64,000 bases of DNA from Chloroflexota bacterium (GCA_019873655.1 JAIOAU010000006.1:62001-126000); one strand, 5' to 3'. Shown: positions 35,243 to 44,271, counted from the first letter of the stretch. Numbers and translations are program-made. The notes: generated from the letters alone by a model not told the origin.

Positions 35243-36448
35243 GTGTACCTGACCCATCTCTCCTTGACCAACTTTCGCAGTTTTGCCCGCCTGGACCTGG
35301 ACGTGCCCCGGCGGGTTGTTCTGCTGGTCGGGAGCAACGCCCAGGGCAAGACCACCCTGTTGGAAGCCGTCTATTTCCTGGCGGCGTTCACCTCCTTCCA
35401 GACCCACGCCGACCGCCAACTGGTCAACTTCCTTGAAGCCCGCAAAGACCTGGCCGTCGGCCGCGTGGTGGCCGATTACCAGCGCGGCCGCGCCGCCCAC
35501 CGCCTGGAAGTGCGCCTCATTCTCGAGCCGGTTGGGGCGAACGGCCAGCGCCTGCGCAAGGAAATCTTGCTCGACGGCGTCAAACGGCCCATGCACGAGG
35601 TCATCGGCCACTTCAACGCCGTCCTCTTCGCGCCGCAGATGACCCAGATCATCGAAGGCGGCCCCGACGAGCGCCGCCGCTACCTGAACCTGACCCTGGC
35701 GCAGACCGTCCCCGCCTACGCCGCCCGCTTGAACGAGTACAGCCAGGCCCTGACCCAGCGCAACGCCCTGCTCAAACTGCTGGCCGAGCGCGGCGGCGAC
35801 CCGGCCCAACTGGATTACTGGGATGAGATTCTCGGCCGCGCCGGCGCGGCGTTGATTGCCGCCCGCATCGCCGCCATCCACGAGATCGAGCAGCGCGCCG
35901 CCCGCCTCCATCGTGACCTGACTCAGGGCAAGGAAATCCTGCGCCTTGACTACCAGCCAGCCTACGACCCCCTGCCGCGCCCGGCCGGACAGATGTCCCT
36001 GCGCCTCGACACGCCCCTCGACCGCCGCGGCCTGACGGAGGAGGACATCCGCCTCGGCTTCCTCGAGCGCCTCCGGCAGATTCGCGGCGAGGAGATCGCC
36101 CGCGGCGTCACGACCATCGGCCCGCACCGCGACGAATTGCGCTTCCTGGCCGACGGCATCGACCTGGGCGAGTACGGTTCGCGCGGCCAGGCGCGCACCG
36201 CCCTGCTGGCCCTCAAACTGGCCGAGGTCGAATGGATGAAAGACAAGACCGGCCACTGGCCGGTCCTGCTGCTCGACGAGGTGCTGGCCGAACTCGACCT
36301 CCAGCGCCGGGCCGACCTGCTGGCCCGCCTCGAGCAGTGCGAACAAGCCCTGCTGACCACCACCGACCTGAACCTGTTCACGCCGGCTTTCGTGGAGAAA
36401 GCGACCGTCTGGGAAGTGGAGGCAGGAAGAGTGGTCAGTGTTCGGTGA
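35243..36448 (+). CDS. recF: DNA replication and repair protein RecF
   Basis: GTG 35243 begins a 401-residue RecF, an SMC-like ATPase that loads RecA on gapped DNA. The Walker A GSNAQGKTT spans residues 30-38, the signature is in LGEYGSRGQARTALLALKLA, and the Walker B is VLLLDEVLAELD. The N-terminal MYLTHLSLTNFRSF is typical. Here recF lies with def rather than with dnaA-dnaN-gyrB. The last few codons lie in a heptad-repeat stretch at 36433-36472. The next gene begins 31 bp later. Confidence 0.95.
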   Translation: MYLTHLSLTNFRSFARLDLDVPRRVVLLVGSNAQGKTTLLEAVYFLAAFTSFQTHADRQLVNFLEARKDLAVGRVVADYQRGRAAHRLEVRLILEPVGANGQRLRKEILLDGVKRPMHEVIGHFNAVLFAPQMTQIIEGGPDERRRYLNLTLAQTVPAYAARLNEYSQALTQRNALLKLLAERGGDPAQLDYWDEILGRAGAALIAARIAAIHEIEQRAARLHRDLTQGKEILRLDYQPAYDPLPRPAGQMSLRLDTPLDRRGLTEEDIRLGFLERLRQIRGEEIARGVTTIGPHRDELRFLADGIDLGEYGSRGQARTALLALKLAEVEWMKDKTGHWPVLLLDEVLAELDLQRRADLLARLEQCEQALLTTTDLNLFTPAFVEKATVWEVEAGRVVSVR

Positions 36449-36472
36449 GCGGTGTTCAGTGTCCAGTGAGGA
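36433..36472. repeat. Heptad array spanning the recF end and the cupin leader
   Basis: Five contiguous heptads hold CRGTG at 36436, 36443, 36450, 36457 and 36464, exactly 7 apart. The array contributes the last codons of recF and the spacer before the cupin ribosome binding site. Confidence 0.75.
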
Positions 36473-36479
36473 GGAACGG

Positions 36480-36848
36480 ATGCCTGTAAAACATGCAAGC
36501 GATGTGCCCGAGGCCGAGGTCCAGGCCGGGGACTTCACCACCATCCAGGTGCTGCTTTCGGGGCAGGAGGCCCCCAACTTCGCCATCCGGCGTTTCCGCA
36601 TGGCCCCTGGCGGCGGGATGCCCAACCACACCAACACCGTCGAGCATGGCCAGTACGTGCTGCAGGGCCGGGCGCGCATCAGCATCGGCGGCGAGGAGTT
36701 CGAGGTCCAGGCCGGGGACGTGGTCTTCATCCCCGCCGGTGTGCCGCATTGGTACCAGAACATCGGCGACGACGACTTCGTCTTCCTGTGCGTCATCCCC
36801 ACCGGGACGAAAGACGTCGTCACGATCGTGGACGAAAAGAATTGCTGA
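36480..36848 (+). CDS. Small cupin protein
   Basis: ATG 36480 has GAGGAGG about 8 bases upstream and starts a 122-residue one-domain cupin. Conserved motifs include GGGMPNHTNTVEHGQYVLQGRARIS with the metal-binding His and Glu, and VQAGDVVFIPAGVPHWYQN with a histidine. The fold and length match small mononuclear-metal cupins of unknown reaction. It is the last gene of the CNB-def-recF run and converges with rsmG; there is no intrinsic terminator visible in the 21-bp gap. Confidence 0.87.
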   Translation: MPVKHASDVPEAEVQAGDFTTIQVLLSGQEAPNFAIRRFRMAPGGGMPNHTNTVEHGQYVLQGRARISIGGEEFEVQAGDVVFIPAGVPHWYQNIGDDDFVFLCVIPTGTKDVVTIVDEKNC

Positions 36849-36869
36849 CGAGATTCCCGGCCGGGAACG

Positions 36870-37580
36870 TCAAAGCGGTTTCTTGGCCGGCACACCCGGC
36901 TTGCGGGGATAAATCTTGGGCGTGGCGGCGACCTTTTCCACCACCAGCAGATAGCGGTCCTCGTCCACGCCCGGAATCCGGACGCCGATCAATTGTTTCA
37001 TGCTTCCGCCGAGCGCCTTGATGGCGTGGGCGGCTTTGTTGGCCTCCGCCGGGCCGCTGGCCCCCTTCTGGGCCAGCATGCAGCCGCCGACCCGCACCAG
37101 CGGCAGCAGGTACTCGCTCAGGATGGGCAGATTGGCCACGGCGCGCGCCACCGCCCAGTCGTACTGCTCGCGGTGGGCGGGCGTTTGCCCCACCTCCTCG
37201 GCGCGGGCGGTCAGCACCTCGACGTTCTCCAGTTTCAATATCTCGACGATGTGGCGCAGGAAAGCAGTCTTCTTGCCGACCGATTCGATCAGCGTCAGGC
37301 GCATGGATGGGTAGAGAATTTTGAGCGGCAGGCCGGGGAAACCCGCCCCCGTGCCGACGTCCACCAGCCGGGCCGGCGGGCGTCCCTTCCAGGCCAGGAC
37401 GCAGGAGAAAGAGTCCAGGAAGTGTTTGGTGCGGATACTCTCGGCGTCGCGCAGAGCGGTCAGGTTGACCCGTTCGTTCCAGGCCAGCAGTTCGCGCTCG
37501 AAGGTCATCAGCGCCACCACCTGACGCCCGGTCAGGTGGACGCCGAACAACTCCTGGGCGGCGCGAATCAATTTCTCCAT
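36870..37580 (-). CDS. rsmG: 16S rRNA 7-methylguanosine methyltransferase
   Basis: This 236-residue enzyme methylates G527 of 16S rRNA (Escherichia coli numbering). It contains the SAM-binding loop LVDVGTGAGFPGLPLKI, the NLTALRDAESIRTKHFLDSF region typical of RsmG, and the VARAVANLPILSEYLLPL segment. Length is slightly above average because of a basic C-terminal tail ending in Lys/Pro residues. ATG 37580 lies near an AT-rich stretch. It is monocistronic. Confidence 0.95.
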   Translation of the reverse strand: MEKLIRAAQELFGVHLTGRQVVALMTFERELLAWNERVNLTALRDAESIRTKHFLDSFSCVLAWKGRPPARLVDVGTGAGFPGLPLKILYPSMRLTLIESVGKKTAFLRHIVEILKLENVEVLTARAEEVGQTPAHREQYDWAVARAVANLPILSEYLLPLVRVGGCMLAQKGASGPAEANKAAHAIKALGGSMKQLIGVRIPGVDEDRYLLVVEKVAATPKIYPRKPGVPAKKPL

Positions 37581-37715
37581 GACTTCAATTATAAAACAAA
37601 GCAGCGGCTGTCAAAAAATAGAGCAGGATACTATTCTGCCCAGGGGCCAAAAGCCAAAGTTGGGGCTCTCTGATTTTGTCCGGCGCCTTCGGATGGCCGA
37701 CGACCTGCTCCAACC

Positions 37716-37802
37716 TGTTTCTTCGGGGGCTAAGCCCCCGAAGAAACAAGCAAGCCCCCGAAGGAGCAAGGGGGGGTGTCCCATCTTTTGGGACAACCCC
37801 CC
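37716..37802. repeat. Second composite palindromic block
   Basis: A 16-bp perfect hairpin with a 1-nt loop (37716-37748) is followed by a half palindrome (37753-37770) identical to the right arm at 14530-14547. A further imperfect hairpin (about 37770-37802) has GTCCC/GGGAC arms. The parts match those of 14438-14547 in a different order. It lies upstream of rsmG and downstream of the DUF4349 gene. Confidence 0.8.
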
Positions 37803-37812
37803 TTGGGAAAGA

Positions 37813-38727
37813 TCAGGAGGAAGCGGGAGGGGCTTTCTTGCGGCGGCCGCGTCGGACGAGCGCCACGATGCCCCACACGAACAGGGCCGGCGGGCCGAAG
37901 ATCAAGATCATCACCGGCAGAATGAACAGGAAGAAGCGGATGACGAAATCCACGAAGTGCTGCAGGAAGCGCACCAGGTCCTGAATGGCTTTGTTCAGCG
38001 CGCCCTTGGGCGTCCACGGGCCGATTTGAATCGGCTGGATGGTCTCCTCGGCCACCACCGTCACGCTGATCAGCGAGTAGGCGACGGATTGCTCATAGTA
38101 TTGCATTTGTCCGCGCACGCTCTCGATCTGGGCGCGATAGTATTCGAGTTGGTTGAAGACGTCCAGCACATCCTGGGTGTCGGCGGCCTCTTCCATGATT
38201 TCCATCAACTCGGCCTCGGCGGCCTGCAGATGGCGCAACTGGGACTGCAGGTCGGTGTACTGCTGGGTGACATCCTGCCCGCTGCGGGTCTCGTTGCGCA
38301 CCTCGACGGCGTCGGCCTTGATTTCGGTCAGCGCCCGCTCCAGGTCGGCGGCCGGGACTCGGATGCGGACGAAGCCCTCCGGGACCTGCCGCCCGCTGCT
38401 GGCGCGGACCTGGTAGACGTTCATCTCGACCACGAAGCCGCCCATGCGGGAGGCCAGGGCCACAATCGCCTGCACTTTGGCCCGCGGGTCGGGGACGACG
38501 ATGTTCAAATCGGCGTTCATGATGACCAGGCGGTCGGTCGGCGCGGCGCTGTCGTAGGCCGGCGCGACGGCAGACTCGCCCGCCGGTGCGCCCCCTCCGG
38601 CCGCCATCGGCGCTTCGGTCACGACGACTCGCTCGACGGCCGGCACCTGTCGGCTGGCCGGAGCGCAGGCCGACAGAAGCAGAATCAGCGCCAGCGGCAC
38701 AAGGACAAAGACAAGTTTCTTTTTCAT
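37813..38727 (-). CDS. DUF4349 lipoprotein
   Basis: ATG 38727 with GGAGG upstream starts a 304-residue lipoprotein; the lipobox ends at Cys21 (LLLSAC). The DUF4349 domain follows (about 65-245: IMNADLNIVVPDPRAKVQAI, MGGFVVEMNVYQV, YTDLQSQLRHLQAAEAELME), with a coiled central section. A membrane helix at about 260-285 is followed by a basic tail. DUF4349 proteins are widespread in the envelopes of Gram-positive and related bacteria; their role is unknown. A 101-bp gap separates it from the phosphoesterase gene. Confidence 0.88.
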   Translation of the reverse strand: MKKKLVFVLVPLALILLLSACAPASRQVPAVERVVVTEAPMAAGGGAPAGESAVAPAYDSAAPTDRLVIMNADLNIVVPDPRAKVQAIVALASRMGGFVVEMNVYQVRASSGRQVPEGFVRIRVPAADLERALTEIKADAVEVRNETRSGQDVTQQYTDLQSQLRHLQAAEAELMEIMEEAADTQDVLDVFNQLEYYRAQIESVRGQMQYYEQSVAYSLISVTVVAEETIQPIQIGPWTPKGALNKAIQDLVRFLQHFVDFVIRFFLFILPVMILIFGPPALFVWGIVALVRRGRRKKAPPASS

Positions 38728-38829
38728 GGCGTTTTCTCCTCCAGGGTGAATGAGTTCGCTCTCAGGACGTTCCCCCTTGCCCAAAAGTTCCATGGAGGCG
38801 AACAATGTTTTGGGCAGACGGGGGAACGC

Positions 38830-39564
38830 TTACCACCCGCCGCTCAGGCGGTCGGCGTGACGCTGGGGCAGCCCGGCTGCCAGGATGCGCTGCTGCACGG
38901 CCTTGACGTCATATTCCACGCGGCGCGGCTCCCAGAGATGCGTTTTTGGATAGTAGATCGCGTACGCGGCGCGCGGGTCGCGGTCGCGCGGCTGGCCGAC
39001 CGAGCCGGGATTGAAGATGGCGCGGTCGGTCATCTCGTAACGCGTGCCGGGCTTGGGAATCTCGATCGTAAAATCGTCATCTTGTTGGCGATATTGGAAG
39101 ACGGCCTGGAAATGCGAATGGCCGACAAAGCACCAGGGGGTGTTGAAATAATTCAGGTTGAGGCGGGCGACCAGGGTGTTCAGGACATATTCCCAAATGG
39201 GGTCGCGCGGGCTGCCGTGGACCAGCGAAACCTCGCCGCGCACGGTCACCTCGCGGGCGCAACTGCGCAGGAAGGCCATATTTTCCGGCGTCAATTGTTC
39301 CTTCTGCCACAGAAGCGAGCGTTTGGCCTCGGTGTTGAAGGCGGCCAGGGGCATCTCGCCCATCGCGGCGACATCGTGGTTGCCGATCTGACAGGTCAGT
39401 TTGGGCAGGCTGCGGATTCTTTCCACGCAGTCGTTCGGGTCGGGGCCGTAGCCGACGATGTCGCCCAGGCACCAGACCTCGCTCACCTTGCCGGCGTCGG
39501 CCAGGACGGCCTCCAGGGCCGTCAGGTTGGCGTGAATGTCCGAGATAACCAGGATTTGACTCAT
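38830..39564 (-). CDS. Metallophosphoesterase (YfcE/DUF2437-type)
   Basis: ATG 39564 overlaps the coaBC stop by 4 bp and starts a 244-residue calcineurin-like phosphoesterase. Metal-binding motifs are in order: ISDIHANLTALEAVL, LGDIVGYGPDPND, IGNHD, HGSPRDP and GHSHFQ. The NPGSVGQPRDRDPRAAYAI segment is typical of small protein- or nucleotide-phosphoesterases of this type. The physiological substrate is not evident. Its coupling with coaBC may hint at cofactor metabolism, though such phosphoesterases are often unlinked. Confidence 0.9.
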   Translation of the reverse strand: MSQILVISDIHANLTALEAVLADAGKVSEVWCLGDIVGYGPDPNDCVERIRSLPKLTCQIGNHDVAAMGEMPLAAFNTEAKRSLLWQKEQLTPENMAFLRSCAREVTVRGEVSLVHGSPRDPIWEYVLNTLVARLNLNYFNTPWCFVGHSHFQAVFQYRQQDDDFTIEIPKPGTRYEMTDRAIFNPGSVGQPRDRDPRAAYAIYYPKTHLWEPRRVEYDVKAVQQRILAAGLPQRHADRLSGGW

Positions 39565-40769
39565 GGATGTTCCAAAAGCGCCGCTAATCGTTCGATGATG
39601 GCCTCGGCGACTTCGGTCTTGTTCATCAGCGGCAGGGCCTCGCTCCGGCCGTCGGCGTAGAGGAGGGTGACGCGGTTGGTGTCCACGCCGAAGCCGGCGT
39701 CGGGGGCGGAGATGTCGTTGGCGGCGATGAGGTCGAGTTTTTTGGCCTTCAGTTTGGCGGCGGCGTTTTCGAGCAGGTCGCGCGTCTCGGCGGCGAAGCC
39801 CACCACGCAGCGCGGCCGGGAGTCCGAGTCGGCCAGGGCGGCGAGGATGTCGGGGGCGGCGTCGAGTTCGACCTGGGGAATGCCGTCGCGCTTCTTGAGT
39901 TTTTCGCCGGCGACCGATTTGGGGCGGAAGTCGGCCACCGCGGCGGCCATCAGGAGGGCGTCGGCTCCGGCGCACTCGGCCAGGACGGCGTTCAGCATCT
40001 GTTCGGCGGTGTGCACCTGGCGCAGGTCCGCGCCGACGGGCGGGGTCAGGCCGGTGGGTGTGCTGATGAGGACGACCTCCGCGCCGGCGTCGAGGGCGGC
40101 CTGGGCGAGGGCGTAGCCCTGCTTGCCCGACGAGCGGTTGGTCAGCACCCGCACGGGGTCGAGCGGTTCCTGCGTGCCGCCGGCTGTGACGACGATTTTC
40201 CTGCCCGCCAGACGGCCGTTTTTCCCCAACACCAGGCGGATGTGGCCGTACAGTTCGACCGGTTCGAGCAGCCGTCCGCGCCCGACCAGGCCGGAGGCCA
40301 TGCGGCCCTCGCCCGGCCCGGCGAAGAAGAGGCCGCGTTCGCGCAGGATGCGCACGTTTTCCTGGGTGGCGGGGTGTTCGTACATGCCGGCGTCCATGGC
40401 CGGGGCGAGGAGGATTGGGCAGCGGGCGGCCAGGGCGGTGATGGTGAGCAGGTTGTCGGCCGCGCCGTGGGCCAGTTTGGCCAGGGTGTTGGCGGTGCAG
40501 GGGGCGATGACCAGCAGGTCGGCGGTGTGGCCCAGGCCGACGTGCAGGACATGCGCCTCGCCGCCCCACAGGTCGGCGTCGGTGAAGGCCTTGCGGCCGG
40601 TGACCGATTGGAAGGTGAGCGGGGTGATGAATTTCTCGGCGGCCGGAGTCAGGATCACGTCCACCCGCGCCCCGGCTTGGGTCAGACGGGAGGCCAAGTC
40701 GGCGGCCTTGTAGGCGGCGATCGAACCGGTCACGCCGAGGAGGATATGTTTGTCAGACAAAATGGACAT
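39561..40769 (-). CDS. coaBC: Bifunctional phosphopantothenoylcysteine decarboxylase/synthase
   Basis: This 402-residue bifunctional enzyme is involved in coenzyme A synthesis. The N-terminal CoaC part (about 1-180) has GVTGSIAAYKAADL, the catalytic histidine region HVLHVGLGHTADLLVIAPCTANTLAK, and APAMDAGMYEHPAT. The C-terminal CoaB part has VTAGGTQEPLDPVRVLTNRSSG and the CTP-site KLKKRDGIPQ. It works after PanB, PanE, PanC and CoaA/CoaX, so this window holds three steps of the route. The 4-bp overlap with the phosphoesterase suggests co-translation. A 16-bp inverted repeat lies upstream. Confidence 0.96.
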   Translation of the reverse strand: MSILSDKHILLGVTGSIAAYKAADLASRLTQAGARVDVILTPAAEKFITPLTFQSVTGRKAFTDADLWGGEAHVLHVGLGHTADLLVIAPCTANTLAKLAHGAADNLLTITALAARCPILLAPAMDAGMYEHPATQENVRILRERGLFFAGPGEGRMASGLVGRGRLLEPVELYGHIRLVLGKNGRLAGRKIVVTAGGTQEPLDPVRVLTNRSSGKQGYALAQAALDAGAEVVLISTPTGLTPPVGADLRQVHTAEQMLNAVLAECAGADALLMAAAVADFRPKSVAGEKLKKRDGIPQVELDAAPDILAALADSDSRPRCVVGFAAETRDLLENAAAKLKAKKLDLIAANDISAPDAGFGVDTNRVTLLYADGRSEALPLMNKTEVAEAIIERLAALLEHP

Positions 40770-40861
40770 ATACCTTGATTATATATTAAAACCGCCCAGT
40801 GCATTGCCGGAACGAGGAGACCAGCCCTGCTTGCTGTCGAGCGTATCCAGAAAACCCAGAG

Positions 40862-40907
40862 CATCGAATTGCACGAGTCTTTCGTACCATTCGTGCAATT
40901 CGATGCA
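40862..40907. repeat. 16-bp perfect inverted repeat
   Basis: Arms 40862-40877 and 40892-40907 are exact inverse complements around a 14-nt loop. The loop with right arm starts TTCGTACCATTCG, a 13-base word also at 16978-16990. It lies between the Nudix stop and the coaBC promoter region and may end the Nudix-cluster transcript, but no T run follows. Confidence 0.65.
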
Positions 40908-40921
40908 GAAAAAGCCACTGA

Positions 40922-41377
40922 TCAGTGAAAAACCACCTCGTGGCTCTTCATCTCATCCCCCTCATAGACGAATCGGGCCGAGAAAAAGCGTTCTCCCGCC
41001 AGCCAGGGGAAGAAGATATGGTCGCTCGGCCAGAGCGGCAGCCGGTCCAGTTCGTTATCCGGCACCCAGCGCAACTCGCCTTCCGGGGAATCGCGCAATT
41101 GGCCCTGGAATTCCGTCGCCGTGAAGACAAAGACGTACCAGTCATTCCCCTTGAAATTCGGGAACATCAACAGGCCGCGCAGCCGCGGGGCGTGGATTTC
41201 CAGACCGCTCTCCTCGCGCACTTCGCGAATCACACACGCCTCCGGGCTTTCGCCCGGCTCGAACTTGCCGCCCAGCCCGTTCCACTTGCCGGCGTGGATG
41301 TCGCCGGCTTTGCGGTTGCGGTGAATCATCAGGGTCTTGCCCTGGTGTTTGAGGTAGCACAAAGTCGCCAGAATCAT
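40922..41377 (-). CDS. Nudix hydrolase
   Basis: This 151-residue Nudix hydrolase has the Nudix box GGKFEPGESPEACVIREV (residues about 36-53) followed by REESGL. Substrates of this group include oxidised nucleotides or other nucleoside diphosphates; the N-terminal sequence (MILATLCYLKHQGKTLMIHRN) resembles 8-oxo-dGTP-type members. It is the last gene of the phosphoesterase-YCII-esterase run, starting 15 bp after the esterase stop. It ends 14 bp before the inverted repeat at 40862-40907. Confidence 0.93.
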   Translation of the reverse strand: MILATLCYLKHQGKTLMIHRNRKAGDIHAGKWNGLGGKFEPGESPEACVIREVREESGLEIHAPRLRGLLMFPNFKGNDWYVFVFTATEFQGQLRDSPEGELRWVPDNELDRLPLWPSDHIFFPWLAGERFFSARFVYEGDEMKSHEVVFH

Positions 41378-41392
41378 CGGAGGACGGCGCTT

Positions 41393-42448
41393 TCAGCCGA
41401 ACAGGGTCGCCAGCGCCTCGCCCAGCACGTTGCGCCAGGTGGTGTAATTGTGCGCCCCGCCGGTCTCCACATAGGTCAGAGAGTAGCCCTTTTCCTTCAG
41501 CAGCGCCGCCATGCGGCGGTTGGCCGGGTACAAGAAGTCCATCCGGCCGACGTCCAGCCAGAGTCGGACCGGCGGAGGCGGCAGGCAGCGCGCCATCTGG
41601 ACGACGACCGTCTCGCAGTCGCCCAGTTCGAAGGCCCCGGCTTGACTGATGGCCTGGCCGAAAATGTGCGGCAGGCGCAGGGCAGTGTAGACGGCCATCA
41701 GCCCGCCCATCGAAGCGCCCAGGATGCCGTACGCGCCGGGCTGGCGGGCCGGGTCGATCAAACGCAACTGACTGCGGGCCAGCGGCAGGACGGCTTGCAG
41801 CAGGAAACCCAGGGTGGCGTCCGAGCAGGCGTACTCGATCATCCGCGCCGGGCCGCCGTTTTGCACCAGGGCCAGGGCAATCGGGCGGATGCGCTTCTGG
41901 GCGATGAGGTTGTCCACGATGACGGCGATGCGGCCGCGGCGCAGGTAGTCGTGGCCGTCGTAGACCACGAGCAGCGGGACGGACGCGTCGGTCGGCGGGC
42001 GGTAGAGATAGACCAGGCGCTGCCGCCCGGCCGCCAGGTCATCGGTCGGGACCTCGTGGCGGGTGACTGCGCCGCGCGCGACGGCCGGGCCGCGGCGGGT
42101 CAGCGGGCTGGGCGCGGCAGCGGGCATGTAGAAGTAATGGTTGTACTGGCCGACGCCGTTCCAGATGCGGCGCGGGTTGAACGGGTCTCGCACCCGCTGG
42201 CCGGTCTGCGGGTCGAAGAAGGCGTACTCCAGGTAGGCGTCGGGGGGCAGAGGCAGGCGCAGGGCGTGGAGGCCGTCGGCCAGGCGGCGCAGGGGACGCG
42301 GGTTTTCCTCCCAGCCGTGCAGGTCAGAGAGGAGATGCGGCGCGGTCTCGCCTTTCCAGACGAAGACGGCGGCGTCCGCCTCGATGACCGGATTGCCGCC
42401 CTCCTCCAGCCGCGCCAGCAGGCGGGCGGGATCGAGACGTTTACTCAT
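41393..42448 (-). CDS. Alpha/beta-hydrolase, enterochelin-esterase type
   Basis: This 351-residue protein has an N-terminal carbohydrate-binding-like immunoglobulin domain (about 1-130: GETAPHLLSDLHGWEENPRPL) and a C-terminal esterase domain. The nucleophile elbow GASMGG is at about residue 245, LDVGRMDFL gives the probable acid region, and GGAHNYTTW gives the catalytic histidine. That arrangement matches iron-siderophore esterases of the Fes/IroD type and related carbohydrate esterases. No siderophore genes are nearby, so the substrate may differ. It overlaps the YCII gene by 8 bp. Confidence 0.85.
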   Translation of the reverse strand: MSKRLDPARLLARLEEGGNPVIEADAAVFVWKGETAPHLLSDLHGWEENPRPLRRLADGLHALRLPLPPDAYLEYAFFDPQTGQRVRDPFNPRRIWNGVGQYNHYFYMPAAAPSPLTRRGPAVARGAVTRHEVPTDDLAAGRQRLVYLYRPPTDASVPLLVVYDGHDYLRRGRIAVIVDNLIAQKRIRPIALALVQNGGPARMIEYACSDATLGFLLQAVLPLARSQLRLIDPARQPGAYGILGASMGGLMAVYTALRLPHIFGQAISQAGAFELGDCETVVVQMARCLPPPPVRLWLDVGRMDFLYPANRRMAALLKEKGYSLTYVETGGAHNYTTWRNVLGEALATLFG

Positions 42449-42740
42449 CGTTCCGCCCCCACAATGAGATGCGCAGCGGATGGAGTTCGGCGGCCATGAC
42501 GTTCTCCCGGATGGAGGGGTCGGCGAACATGAACGCCTGCGCCGCCTCGTCGTTCTCGGCGCGGAAGACCACCAGACCGAAAGTGTCGTCCAGGCAGGGG
42601 CCGGCCAGCAGGACGCGCCCCTCGGCGGCGGCCTGCCGCAGGTAGGCGAGGTGTTCTTCCATGATGACGGATTCTTCGGGCGTGGGCTGCTCGAAGAATC
42701 CGTGACGGTAGGGATGAAGGAGGTAGAGGTATTCGGGCAT
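42441..42740 (-). CDS. YCII-domain protein
   Basis: This 99-residue protein has the YCII/ferredoxin-like alpha-beta fold, with YLYLLHPYRHGFFE at the start and HLAYLRQAAAEGRVLLAGP and AAQAFMFADPSIRENVM later. These small proteins often act as dimers; a His-Asp pair is sometimes called catalytic, but the function is unclear. The stop codon of the phosphoesterase and the start of this gene overlap at 42740, and its 3' end overlaps the esterase, so the four genes likely form one operon. Confidence 0.85.
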   Translation of the reverse strand: MPEYLYLLHPYRHGFFEQPTPEESVIMEEHLAYLRQAAAEGRVLLAGPCLDDTFGLVVFRAENDEAAQAFMFADPSIRENVMAAELHPLRISLWGRNDE

Positions 42741-44107
42741 CAGTCAGAAAAGGCTCCCGACCAGGTTTCGAAGTGCCGGCCGCCGCGCTCGCCGTCCTTG
42801 TAGAACGCCAGATAGGTCAGCACCTGATAGGGGACGAATTTTTGTTCCTTCGGTTTGTAACGCGCCAGGTCGTAGTAGGTGTGCCAGGTGCCGGAGTTCA
42901 GGTACATCTGATTCGTCCGCTCAGCGCCGGTCGAGATGGAATCGAGCGGCACGACCTCGTGGTGGTGGGTGTGACCGTAGACCACGAAGCGCGCTTCGCG
43001 CTTCAGGAAGGCCTCTTCCCGCAGCGCAAAGCGGGTGAAGGAAATCTCGTTGCCCCACATTTTCTTGCGCAGCCAGACCACCAGTTCATCCAGCGTCTTG
43101 AAAGGAATGCGGTCGGTCACGGTGATGGCCAGTTGCAAGACGTCGACCAGGTCTAATCTGAAGCGCCTGTCCGCCTGGCGCACGAGCGGCAGGTCCAGGA
43201 ATTGCTTGCACAGGTCGTCCCAAATGGTCTTCAACTGCTCCTGGCGCTTGCGGCTGACGTGGTTCTGCCGCAACTGGCCGCTGATCCACAGCGGGACGGC
43301 CAGCGCCGGGCGGACGTTGACCAGTTCGCGCAGGCTGTCCACGATGCCGGGCGGGAGGTCGGCGCCCATCTGTTTCTCGACTTCGAGCGGGAAGCGGTTG
43401 AAGACCTCCACCCCCAGGGCGTCGCCCAGGCTGGCGGCGTCGCGGCCCTTTTCTTTGAAGTAGTTGAAGGGGTCGTAGAGGTCGCCGTGTTGGGCGTAGA
43501 TTTCGTATTCGTCCAGCAGGGCCTGAACCTCGGCGGATTCGCGCGCCTCGTGCGGAAACGGCCCCGGCGGGTTGGACAGTCCAAACGCCTGCCGGATTTT
43601 CTTGCGGATGCCTTCGAAGGCCGAGCCGGGGAGGTGGTAGTACCAGTCGTGATTGCCGAGCAGGTAGAAGATGCGCACCGGAACCATCACCTGCTCGCGG
43701 GTCTTCAGCGCCGGCTCTCCTTTGCGGGTGGGAGGCGTCAACCCCAGGCCGTTTTGCGTCAGATCGCGCAACAGGGCCAGGCTGCCGGCGTTGTTTTCCA
43801 GAATCGCCTCGGTGATGGAATCGAGGACTCTGGCGTATGCCGGGTCGCGGACATCGGACCAGGGGCGGATCTCGTGCGGCTGGCCATTCTTGTCTTGAAT
43901 CCACAAGGTGGAATGCAGCGTTTCGAGCACGTCGCCCAGGAGGACGATGTCGATGCTTTCGATGGGCCGATAATGTCCGTCTTTGCGCCAGGAAGCGTTG
44001 AAGGCCATCTCTTCGAGGCGGTCGATGAACAATTCGAAGGCTGCCTGCGAGACCGGCTTGGCGCAGGTGCCGTCGGCCAGGTGAATGTCGCTCAAGATGA
44101 TCAGCAT
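42740..44107 (-). CDS. Large metallophosphoesterase
   Basis: This 455-residue protein has the calcineurin-like phosphoesterase motif series: LSDIHLADGTCAKP, VLLGDVLETLHST, LLGNHDWYYHLPG (metal and acid residues), and GHTHHHEVVPLD near the C-terminus. A long insertion between the third and fourth motifs (about 180-360) is rich in charged helices and could bind a partner. Length is well above small phosphoesterases, but the insert lacks the SbcD-type DNA-binding features. GAGGAGG precedes ATG 44107, and TATAAT is present upstream. It heads the four-gene minus-strand operon. Confidence 0.85.
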   Translation of the reverse strand: MLIILSDIHLADGTCAKPVSQAAFELFIDRLEEMAFNASWRKDGHYRPIESIDIVLLGDVLETLHSTLWIQDKNGQPHEIRPWSDVRDPAYARVLDSITEAILENNAGSLALLRDLTQNGLGLTPPTRKGEPALKTREQVMVPVRIFYLLGNHDWYYHLPGSAFEGIRKKIRQAFGLSNPPGPFPHEARESAEVQALLDEYEIYAQHGDLYDPFNYFKEKGRDAASLGDALGVEVFNRFPLEVEKQMGADLPPGIVDSLRELVNVRPALAVPLWISGQLRQNHVSRKRQEQLKTIWDDLCKQFLDLPLVRQADRRFRLDLVDVLQLAITVTDRIPFKTLDELVVWLRKKMWGNEISFTRFALREEAFLKREARFVVYGHTHHHEVVPLDSISTGAERTNQMYLNSGTWHTYYDLARYKPKEQKFVPYQVLTYLAFYKDGERGGRHFETWSGAFSD

Positions 44108-44271
44108 ATCTTGCCTCCTCTGTCTGCAGGTTTATTATAGCCTGAACGACGGTAAGATAGGATGGTCAAATCTTCGACCCTTGAGTATCATTGAGGCCGG
44201 TCGGGTCAATCCGGTCAGGCGGTGATCCTTTTTCTGGCCCGAACCCTTCTAGAATCTGTCGGGAGGTTGGA

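Noticed and set aside
42740-44107. SbcD nuclease partner of the SbcC-like ATPase
   Set aside because: It is a metallophosphoesterase, but it lacks SbcD's arrangement of capping domain and motif spacing and is not near or co-directional with the ATPase. The smaller enzyme at 38830-39564 is even less like it.
44196-44223. Another heptad array
   Set aside because: GGTC words are present, but their spacing is 5 and 9 bases, not 7.
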